A stretch of 64,000 bases of DNA, taken from NCBI GenBank assembly GCA_039519185.1, contig CM076846.1, forward strand, positions 69,736,666 through 69,800,665. The letters are read 5' to 3'. This stretch comes from Astragalus membranaceus (taxonomy: Eukaryota; Streptophyta; Magnoliopsida; Fabales; Fabaceae). The notes below the pieces were generated by a model. That model was not told the DNA's origin. It ran no database searches and worked only from the letters and a program-made list of their open reading frames with translations. Below, one piece after another: positions 43,641 to 53,282 of this stretch. Every line of letters starts with the position of its first letter. Position 1 is the first letter of the stretch. The translations under genes and the position numbers were made by a program.

Positions 43641-44748
43641 CGCTTCGTGAAACGAGTAGGTCGACTCGTGCCTCGGTTTGTAGGGAAGTGCAAATGATCG
43701 TAGCGTCGATCACATGCCACCCCTTTTTACCGTCAGGCTTTGCATAGTTGCCTGGTCCCCCGCCGCTAGTGTTAGGACCTGGCTTTCTATTCTGCAAGTA
43801 ATAGTAAATATTGCTGAAATGATATTTTTGAATCATAAACAGTAAAATTTCATTAATTCATTCATGCGTGTTATCAGTCCACGCTACTACATTGTTTAAT
43901 ATGAAAGCAAAGCTTATGCAACCAACTTCTTGAGCTGAATAGTGTTCTAGGTATTAGGATCAACAGCCAGATGGTGGCAGGCAACCTCGGGTGGTATCCC
44001 TGGCCCATCTGCTGCAGATCAGGGAAACAGGTCCCCATTCTCCTTTGGGTGGATGGTGAGTTTCTCTTTAACCTCCTAGAGGAGGTCAGAACACTCTTCA
44101 TCCGGCTGGAACCTCTTCATACGCTTTTTCGGCTCCTTAGTGAGGGTGGAATTTTCCTCCTCTTCCTCACTATCAGAATCACCTCTGGCATCCCAGTCTG
44201 CCAAATTTACCTCAGCTTCTTCTTTGAGTTCATTGCCTGAGTTTCTCACCTCAGTAGTCTCTCTTCTTTCTTCCTTAAAACTCATATAGAAACACCTGCG
44301 TGTTGCTCCCAGGTCCGCCTGAAGGGTCACAATCTTATTCTCCAAACTATAGAATTTCATCTTCAGATGAACCGTTGAGGTGACTGCCTCCAACTTTCCC
44401 AGTGTGGGCCTCGCAATGATGCATTGGTAGACCGACTTGCACGGGAGGACTAGGAAGGGTGTTTTCACAGTTCTAAACAAGGGTGGTTTACCATCGGGGT
44501 CTCCATAGGTGACCATCATCTCTAGGTGGCCCAGTGGTTTAGTTTTGGACCCCGGTTAAGTCCCTTCCTCGGTATGGAGTCAGGTCGTCGGGGGAGATTT
44601 TCAGCACTTGCAGCAAGTCTTCAAAGATGATGTCTACTGCACTTCCCTGGTCGACCAGGATTCTCCTTACCTCAATGTTGGCCATAATGGCAGTGAGAAG
44701 CAACGGGACGTGTTTGTTCGGTTTTCCATCAAGCAAATCATCGTCGTC

Positions 44749-47419
44749 TGTAACACCCCTTTTCTACCCGGTAATTATTCAACAAAATCCGAGTTTACAA
44801 AAACTTTAATTCATAATTCGAAAAATGATGTCACACATTCATCGTTCAATAACACGTCTCATACGACATAAATTACACCTGGTCAAAATACATCATCACG
44901 CAGCGGAATATAATATAAGTTTTAAAACATAAAATAACAACGTCCTGAAAATGGACTCCAAATGACAAAATACAATAATCCAAAGTTTAGCGTTTATCCC
45001 CCCCTTGAGTGTTACACATCAAAGCAAAGGACACCGACGACACCGACACAGAATAGCGAAGGTACCTAAGCCTTCACTCGCAATCACCTGCACGTTACCG
45101 CATAGGGGTAACATTCAAACAGAAGGGGTGAGATATCTCCAATATAATAGCATAAAATGATAGGAAATATGCTAGAATACGACAACTATGTCTACCACCT
45201 CACTACGCACACCAAGTCGTAAACACACATCAATTATAATTATACATCAATTATAAACACCACATTCAGTCACCAAATGTCATGACCATGCATGAATGCA
45301 ACCCACACCAACGGGCATATACATGTGGTACCAAAATCTCCAAAAGTCTTGCCCGTAAATAGGGGCATCACCAAAATTGAGAGCTTTCACACCAGGCTCA
45401 CCAATTCACCAAAAATCGAGCTTTCACACCAGGCTCACCAGTTTTTACAAAAAAAAGTTTGAGCTTTCACACCGAGCTCCAAGACCGAAGGTCTTCACCA
45501 AAATAATGCATATGCTGTATGCGACACCATGAATGCACACAGACAATCACCAATTAGTCACAATATGACACACCAACAACAATCACAAATGTCACCAAAG
45601 TTGGGCTTGCACACCTAGCCACAACGACACCGAAAATACCAACCACCCGACACAACGGAACACCAAGACTTGAAACCTTCACACCTAGTTCCAGCAACAC
45701 CAAGGTTTGAGCCTTCACACCTAGCATCAAACCGCACCAAGGCACCTAGAGGACAACAATTTCCCAAAAACAACACCAAGACACCAAGGAGACAACAATT
45801 ATCCAAACCAGCACCAATACACCAAGATGACAACAATTTTCTAAAACATTTAAGACAAGGGGGTTTTTCACAACACCGGAGACAAGCGACAATTTTTCAA
45901 AGTATTTGGGACATGACAATTTTCTTGTAGAACATCACCATTTAACGACTACACCAACGGTAAACAACTTTTCCAGAAAAATGGACCACTTTGCCTCAAA
46001 TTAGAATATTCAGTTAGGCCTCTGAATAAGCTTTCCAAAACATTTTGAAACGTCTAAATCGGACTCCCGAGTCAAAAGATATGCCAAAAACAAAACCGGG
46101 GAAAAATTGAGCAACATCCTGGAAATGGCGCCCAGTGCTGGGCGCCTAGCAAGAACGCGCAACACAGGAAACTGGTGCCCAGGAGCAGGGCGCCCAGCAA
46201 CAGGCAACAGCACTGGACTTGGCGCCCAGGAGCAGGGCGCTTGGCAACCAACGCAACACAGATGACTTTGGCGCCCAGGAACAGGGCGCCTAGCAACAGG
46301 CAGCAACACAACAGGCAACACCACAGGAATTGGCGCCCTTGGCGCCCAGACAGCCTAGAACAAAACGCAACACAGAACAGGAACAGGCACCAGCCACAGG
46401 AACGGCGCCCATGGCACCCCTGCGCCAAGACAGCGCGCAACGCAACACTGGGAACAGGCGCCCATGGCGCCCATGACACAACACAACGGCAACACATCCT
46501 GGCACACACACACACCCACCAGACACGACGCCCATGCACTGGGCGCCAGAAACAGCAACAGGAAACGCAACATCCACACTGGCACACGGCGCCCAGCAGT
46601 AGGGCGCCAGAAACAACAACACAGACAACACCCAACATGGCGCCCAGCGCCTGGGACCCCAAATCAGCAACACACCAATTCACCAAAACACCACATATGC
46701 ACATCATATCACCAATTTAGCTTACCGATTCTTAAACACCAATATCAATCATCATAGTTTATCAATCACAACACCAAACAAACATTTTATCGAACACCTA
46801 ACATGCAATAGGACTAACAACAATGAATCACCAATTTCCTATGATCACATCAATCACCAACAATGTCCAATTTCAATTCAACATATAAACAATTCAACTA
46901 ACACCCAATTACACATCAAAATCAAGCCCTAGGCATCATAGGATCTACCCCTACATAACCCCATCATAAAACCCTATTATAAGGAAGAACCCCACCCTTA
47001 CCTTATAGTAGGAGAGCACCAAATCTCTTGATCACATCACCAACAGTAACCACAGCAACACAGCTTCCTTCTTCTCCATGAATTTGCGAACTCCTCTTCT
47101 TCTCCTCCCTTGGGTTTTGCGCCGAATTCCTTCCCTCTTCTCCTCTCTCTATTTCGCGACTTTCTTTCTCTCTTTCTCAAGCCAATTCGCAAATGCCACT
47201 AAACCCTAGCCTAGGCGCTTCTCCTATGCGCCTAGCTAGTGGGCTTGGATCACGGGCTTCCTCCAGCTTAAGCCCGATCACTAACGCCATCACCTAAAAC
47301 CCAATTACACACCTCTCAATCCAACGTTAATATAATTACACCAACTAAAATAAATAAAATAAATAATTGAATACCTAAATATTTAATTAAATAATTTAAT
47401 TAAATATTTGGGTGTTACA
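44749..47419 (-). mobile_element. Solo LTR (Tekay-like), TSD TCGTC
   Basis: 2671 bases from TGTAACACCCC to GGGTGTTACA, with no coding domain. On the minus strand it parallels the solo LTR at 50626-53839: a leader with GCTAGGGTTT, a GGCGCC-rich middle, and a GAAGGCTTAGGTACCTTCG ... GTCGGTGTCGTCGG segment close to the end. A solo LTR arises by recombination between the two LTRs of a full element. Confidence 0.75.
46126..46660. repeat. GGCGCC-rich minisatellite in the solo LTR
   Basis: Repeated GGCGCC pairs such as GGCGCCCAGGAGCAGGGCGC separated by CAACAGGCAACA-type spacers. All long ORFs across it are frame by-products. Confidence 0.8.
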
Positions 47420-47716
47420 TCGTCAAAGGATAAGGGTGGTCTGGTTGGTCCCTTCCTAGGGGCTGAGGTTGATGCAACGCTCAAAATCTCCTTCCACTTC
47501 CTTTTCATTGATTTGTTTGATCCCCAATCATCAAGGGGGTTACTCCCGTGAATCACCATGGCCACTGGCCTTCATTTGGATCTTCGGGTATCTTCTCTCT
47601 CGGCAAAATCGCTATCGTCGTCTTTGACCCCCTCACCGGCTGGGGCCTTCCCCTTCCTAGGGGACCTAGATATTCTAGCGGGGGATTGGCCTCTTTTGCG
47701 CGAGCTGTCTTCCTCT

Positions 47717-48874
47717 CTAGATCATTTCCTCAATATCATCTTTCAGAGCTCTGCAGCCATTGGTATCGTGGCCTCCGCTTTGATGATAGCGGTACCATTT
47801 CCTCGAGGGGTTCTGACCATCCTTTAGCAATAAGGGTTGCGGTTTCTTGATGCTCTTGAACTCAGCGTTAGCGCATTCAGCCAGGATCTGGGCTCGAGTC
47901 GCGGTGAGGGGGGTAAGCTCTGTGAATTTGTGGGGGCGCACCTCACGATGCCCGCCTCCTGCTACCTTTCGCTGGCGGACTTCCCGGGCGTCTTCCCTAT
48001 CGCCCCCTACCTTGGCTGCCTCGCGGTAAGCCATATCGTCCTCTTCGTAATCCATGTATTTCTGAGACCTTCGAAGGAACTCGCCCAAGTTCCTCGGTTT
48101 GTTGATTCCTACATCCATCTGGAAAAGACTTCCTTTTCTTAAACCGTCTTTCATCCAGAACAACCTTTGCTTGTCCTCTAAATTTCGAACGCACGAAGCC
48201 TCCTTGTTGAAACGCTCAATGTACTCTCTTAGTGTCTCACTGTCATGCTGCCTGACGGCCCTCAGTACTTCTTCCGATTTGGGTTTCAACCGGGAGGCAG
48301 TGAAACAAGCTGTGAACATTCTCGCCAGCTGCCCCCATGAGGAAATGGAGTTCGGCCTTAGCTCTTGAAACCACTCTAACGCGGAATTCTCGAGAGTGAG
48401 GGGGAAGATTTTGTAGTGGACAGGTTCCCTAGTGCCTCTATAGCGCATCATCAGGGAGAAGTGTGCCAGATGGCGGTCTGGATCTTCGGTTCCGTCATAC
48501 ATCTTGAGATTTGGGAGCTTCTCCAAGGCCCTTGGGATTCGGCATTCATCCACTCTTCGAGTGAAAGGTCATTCTTCCGAAAACCCTCTTGAGTTTCGGG
48601 GAGAGGTATCTTCATAGTCCAACTCTTGATACCTGCGTCGGTCGGGGGATCTCTTCGATGGCGATCCCCGGCGATGCCTCCAGTGGATATCGACCCGGTT
48701 CCTTGACCTCTCACGAGAATCAGGGGATGCGCGTGAGGAGGTCCTGGAGTGGGTGTTGGAGGTGAGCCTGACCCTCTATGCCTACGACATCGATGGGGAG
48801 AGCGATGCACGGGCCTTCGCCTTGGGGGATAACGATGGACGTGATGCCTCCGAGGGGGAGACCGATGGCGCTTT
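47717..48874 (-). pseudogene. Tat gypsy gag, unit 2, N-terminally truncated
   Basis: From 48553 the frame is open for 278 codons: MDECRIPRALEKLPNLKMYD, DPDRHLAHFSLMMRYRG, the Retrotrans_gag core LTLENSALEWFQELRPNSIS, LREYIERFNKEASCV, then KPRNLGEFLRRSQKYMDYEE, and a nucleocapsid-like KWYRYHQSGGHDTNGCRALK. It stops at EEMI. Upstream (48810-48554) is the Arg/Pro-rich segment in another frame. The true gag start is lost at the 48878 deletion border. Confidence 0.85.
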
Positions 48875-49833
48875 GATGAATGAATCGATTCATCAACTAT
48901 CCTATTTCAAGCCAAGAATCGATTCATCTAAGCCCTAAATCGATTTTCTTCCTTTCTAAAAGCACTCAACGGTCATATTTTTAACCTGATAATCGATTTC
49001 CTCTTGTTCCTTAAAAGTAATCAATCGATCACTCATACCTATTTTCCAAGACAAGAATCGATAGTATCCTATGCTTTTCAAGTAATTAATCGATTCCTAA
49101 AATCATTCAACGGTCATATTTTAGCTAAGTATATAAATAGGGCTTAGTGTTTCTCAGAAAAACACAACTCATTCTTACACTTACGCTGAAACGCAAAACT
49201 CAAAAACCCTAGCACACACGCTTTTGTTCTTCACATACTTTTCATCTGTCAGAGCTGATTTCTCTCAAGGGTTAGAGTTGGGTTAGGGATCTTCAAGTTG
49301 TGTAATCTGCCTTCATAAGAGGTATTTTGGTTTTTCAGTTTGTATTTGTTTTACGTTGTATTTGGTACTAGAGAGTGGGGTATCTCTCTAAGGTTATTCC
49401 CAGTACTAGGGAGTGGGGTATCTCTCTAGGTTTGCTGTTGGTACTAGGGAGTGGGGTATCTCTCTAGGGTTATCGGTTGTAATAAGGGTGGGGTATCTCT
49501 TGTTGTTGCTGTTGTGGTGGTTTGAGGGCTCTTCATAGGTGGGCTATCCTAGGAGAAGAGTGCCTGAGTCTGTAAAGGTTTCCAAAGCACCTGTAAGCTT
49601 TGTTGTGTTTAGTGGAAAATCTCACAAGGGTGTGAGGACTGGACGTAGGTCACTAGGAGGTGACCGAACCAGTATAAAAATCTGTGTTCTTTACAGCTTT
49701 ATTTTCTGTTTTTCGCTTCTCGTTAATTCGTTCCATAAACCTGCGCGAAAATCAATCAAGTCGTTAAAGGGGTCTTAAATTTTTCAAATCTCAATTCACC
49801 CCCCCCTCTTGAGACTGAAGCCACTTGGTAACA

Positions 49834-50243
49834 GTTTAGTCAACTGCCCGTTTGGAATAACGTACTTGGTCGAACCAAGTTACAAACGAGGCGGCCTGAA
49901 AGATGGTCGCACCTCCAAGGGCGAAGTTCAAATCCGGATAGAAATCTGGTAAACTACCCATGGATGACACCGAGTGTCCTTCGATGATGGCTGCACCCCT
50001 AAGAGCGAGATCAATTTGGATAGAAATCCAGTAGACCGCCCAAGGAATTCAAGTAAGATAAAGTGAACAATGATTTAAAGAGGAATAAAAGAACAATCAC
50101 AAATCAGGAATCAAGTAAGATAAAGTGAACAATGATTAAAACCACCCGGAAAGGCCGGGCTCCACCAGAGTACATATTACAACAAGAAGAACGACCAAAA
50201 GGTCGCCCAAATAACAGAAAAAGTAAACCAAGATTACAAAAAA
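49834..50243 (+). repeat. 3' region of Tat element D with tandem repeats
   Basis: Two units of about 84 bases (GATGG-TGCACC-CC-A-GG-CGA, GGATAGAAATC-GGTA) are followed by a repeated GAATTCAAGTAAGATAAAGT / AAGTAAGATAAAGTGAACAA word. Position between pol and the antisense ORF matches the array in element C. Confidence 0.55.
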
Positions 50244-51186
50244 TCACAGGGCTGGTTCAAACACAACAACCTCCTCCCTTATAATCTCCCCCTGCTTGTC
50301 AGTCTCCACAGGATAGACTATGTGACCATCGGTGAGAGAATGGGCATGATTGATTATATTGGGGTTGATCTCGAGGTCGGGATAGACATACTGCACTTGG
50401 GCCAAAGCTTCATCAAATCGCTCTTTACAGATGGCCAGTGTAGATTCAACCACCCGGTCACATTCCCCCAAAGCCTCATCCCGCTCTTTCTCCAGGACAT
50501 TAATGTTCTTCTTTAGGCCGAAAACCTCAACCCCCAGCTCCTTGACCTGGTTCGACAGCTCGTTAACCTTGGTCGTCTCCAGCTGAGCCTTCCGCTCTGC
50601 TTCGGCTTGGGCGGCCAGGGCATCGTGTAACGCCCCAAAATTTAATTAATTATTTAATTGAATTGTTTGGGAATTTAATTGGGAGAAATATAATGGAATG
50701 ACTATATGTTAGTGTATGTGGACCTGTTATTAGTGTTAGGATTAGTAAAGGAGAGGTGTTAGGGAAAAAGCCCATGATTAAGTCGCATTAGCTAAGAAAA
50801 GCCCATAAAATTAAATAAAGTATAAATAAGAGGTATTTTAGGGTTTGATCATTTAGAAGGAACAAAAATAAGAGAGTCCTTGGAGAGGAGAGCAAGGGCG
50901 CGACGGCCAAGAGGAGAGAAGGGGGAGAGAGCGACGCCAAGAGAAGAGAGGAGGCTAGGGTTTCGTGATCTTCTAAGGCTAAGGTAAGGGTGGGATTCAA
51001 GCTTTATAAAGGGATATATGAATTACTTTATGTGGGGGTTAGGGTTTGATGATTGTCATATGTATGAACATATGTGTACTGAATGCCTTGTTGAATAATT
51101 ATATTTGTGTGATTGATATTCCTATGCCCTAGAATTGTTTTTGTATTTTGCCATGATCATGAGAAATTGAATTGGGTGCTGGAAGT

Positions 51187-51985
51187 GGCGCCCTGTCACT
51201 AGGCGCCCTGTCTCTGTTTTTTGTTGTTGCTGAAAGTGGCACCCTGTCCCTAGGCGCCCTATCTCTGTTTTTGTTGTGGCTGAAAGTGGCGCCGTGTCAC
51301 TAGGCGCCCTATCACTGTTTTTGTTGTTGCTGAAAGTGGTGCCCCATCCCTAGGCGCCCAGTTCCTGTTGTTGTTGCTGAAACTGGCGCCCTAGGCGCCC
51401 TGTGCTTGGTGTTTTGTTGCTTGCTGATGATGGCGCCCCATCCCTAGGCGCCATGCTCTGTTTCTGTGTTGCTGGTGTTGGCGCCCTATCCCCAGGCGCC
51501 ACACCCTATTTCTGCGTTGCTGGTGTTGGCGCCCTATCCCCAGGCGCCACACCCTATTTCTGTGCTTGTTGTTGGCGCCCTGTTGCTAGGCGCCTGTTCC
51601 TGTTTTGCTGTTGTTGTTGTTGGCGCCCTGCCCCTAGGCGCCAGTTCCTGTTTGATGTTTTTGCATGTTGGCGCCCTGCCCCTAGGCTCCAGTTCCTGTT
51701 TGTTGTTGTTGCATGTTGGCGCCCTGCCCCTAGGCGCCAGTTCCTGTTTGATGTTGTTGCATGTTGGCGCCCTGCCCCTAGGCGCCAGTTCCTGTTTGTT
51801 GTTGTTGCATGTTGGCACCCTGCCCCTAGGCGCCAGTTTCTGTTTGATGTTGTTGCATGTCGGCGCCCTGCCCCTAGGCGCCAGTTCCTGTTTATTGTTG
51901 TTGCATGTTGGCGCCCTGTCCCCAGGCGCCACACCCTATTCCTGTGTTGCTGGTGTTGGCGCCCTGTCCCTAGGCGCCACACCCT
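51187..51985. repeat. GGCGCC minisatellite, 48-base unit
   Basis: GGCGCC pairs separated by 9 bases recur. From about 51610 to 51910 the unit is 48 bases with spacer CAGTTCCTGTTTGATGTTGT. Since 48 is a multiple of 3, every frame stays open (16-residue repeats such as ACWRPAPRRQFLFDVV), which explains the long ORFs on both strands. GGCGCC pairs recur at 52620-52725. Confidence 0.9.
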
Positions 51986-51989
51986 AGTT

Positions 51990-52618
51990 CAGTGTTGCTG
52001 TTGCTGTGTTGCTGTGTTGCTGTGTCGCTGTTGCTGTGCTGCTGCGTTGCTGTTGCTGCACTGTTGTGTTGCTGTGTTGCTGTTGCTGTGCTGCTGTTGC
52101 TGCTGTGTTGCTGTTGATGATGCTGTGTTGCTGTTGTTGTGCTGCTGTTGCTGATGCTGTTATTGCTGTTGCTGTTGCTGTGCTGTGCTGTGCTGTGTTG
52201 CTGTTGCTGTTGCTGTGCTGCTGTTGCGGTTGCGGTGTCGCTGTGGCTGTGCTGCTGTTGCCGTGTTGTTGTGGCTGTGCTGCTGTTGCTGTGTTGCCGT
52301 TGCTGTGCTGCTGTTGCTGCTGTGTTGCTGTTGCTGTGGCTGTGCTGCTGTTGCTGTGTTGCCGTTGCTGTGCTGCGGCTGCTATGTTGCTGTTGCGGTT
52401 GTTGTACTGCTGTTGCTGTGCTGCTGTTGCTGTGTTGCGGTTGCTGTGCTGCTGTTGTTGTGTTGCTGTTGCTGTGTTGCTGTTGCTGTGCTGTGTTGTT
52501 GTTGCTGTTGTTGTGCGGCTGCTGCTGTCGTGTTGCTGTTGCTGTTGCTGGTGTTGTTGGTGTTGTTGTTGGTGTTGTTGTTGCTGCTATTGCCGTTGTT
52601 GCTATTGTTGCTGTTGTT
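51990..52618. repeat. TGCTGT / TTGCTG microsatellite, about 630 bases
   Basis: Irregular runs of TGCTG, TGTTGC and TGTTGT trinucleotide-type units. Poly-Cys/Leu/Val ORFs in three frames are artefacts of this composition. Confidence 0.95.
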
Positions 52619-53160
52619 GTTGGCGCCCTGTCCCTAGGCGCCTGTTTCCGTTTGTTGTTGTTGCGTGTTGGCGCCTTAGCGCCTATGGTTGTTGTTGTTG
52701 CTGGTTGGCGCCTTAGCGCCCATTGTTGTGGCTGAATTGTTGGTTCAGATGCTGTTAGTTGATGATGTTACACATTGGATTGCCTCTATTTATTGGCATG
52801 GATTTTACGTTGCAGGCCTATGGCCAATGTTGGGATTTACGATGTTGTTGTGCTAATACATAGCTATTGATTGTCTGTGCATTTACATAGCGTCGCATGC
52901 AGAGCATATTTTTACGATGGAGCTATGCTCAAACCACGATGGCCTGGATTGGCAAACCACGACGACGATGTTGCAATGTTGATGCCCCTATTTACGGGCT
53001 TGAATTATGGTACCACATGCATTATAGGGCGGTGGCCCTGAGTCGAGTCACATTCTGCATTCATGTTGCATATTTGTGCGATTGAAATGATGTTGAATGT
53101 TGTGACGTAATGACTTGACCGTTGTGATATGATGATATTGACTGCCGTGAAATGATGATT

Positions 53161-53282
53161 TGATGGCCCATTTGTATTTTGTTGAGGGTACCGCTGATGG
53201 CCCATTGTATTTTGTTGAGGGTACCGCTGATGACCCATTGTATTTTGTTGAAGGTACCGCTGATGACCCATTTGCATATTTG
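53161..53282. repeat. 33-34-base tandem repeat, about 3.6 copies
   Basis: The unit TGATG(G/A)CCCATT(T)GTATTTT then GTTGAGGGTACCGC starts at 53161, 53195, 53228 and 53261. Confidence 0.9.

Larger units (their letters stand above)
44076..47565 (-). pseudogene. Tat gypsy protease region, unit 2, split by a solo LTR
   Basis: 44076-44748 and 47420-47565 together match 40499-41326. The break lies in SFDDDDFLDGK, where TCGTC is duplicated (44744-44748, 47420-47424). A further deletion near 44550 removes a few residues (GRDLTGVQN) and shifts the frame. The DQGSAVDIIF motif remains. Confidence 0.85.
36048..48878 (-). mobile_element. Tat-lineage gypsy derivative C: gag-protease plus antisense ORF, no RT to integrase
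   Basis: On the minus strand: gag (48874 and 42784 downward), protease, first residues leading to reverse transcriptase, tandem repeats, an extra ORF in opposite direction (37512-39370 plus strand), polypurine tract (36409-36421) and 3' LTR (36048-36408). Reverse transcriptase, RNase H and integrase are absent in both copies of the gag-protease block. 39205-42780 is tandemly duplicated as 42781-48874 (less a 2.7 kb solo LTR insertion). The 5' LTR is missing. Confidence 0.85.
35633..49833 (+). mobile_element. SIRE copia third LTR, interrupted by Tat element C
   Basis: LTR sequence 35633-36047 stops after CATACTGTTTC and resumes at 48879 with AATGAATCGATTCATCAAC, ending GGTAACA at 49833. Compared with the middle LTR, 134 bases (15103-15236 there) are missing at the insertion point, so the insertion was followed by a deletion that also took the 5' LTR of element C. 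TATA box at 49130-49139. Confidence 0.88.

Noticed and set aside
46072..46757. Overlapping ORFs of 76-211 codons on both strands
   Set aside because: By-products of the GGCGCC-rich minisatellite in a solo LTR; no family resemblance.
51402..52735. Long ORFs rich in Cys, Leu, Trp and Arg (e.g. 250 and 236 codons)
   Set aside because: They lie wholly in the GGCGCC minisatellite and TGCTGT microsatellite; several frames on both strands are open at once, so they follow from composition and a period divisible by 3.
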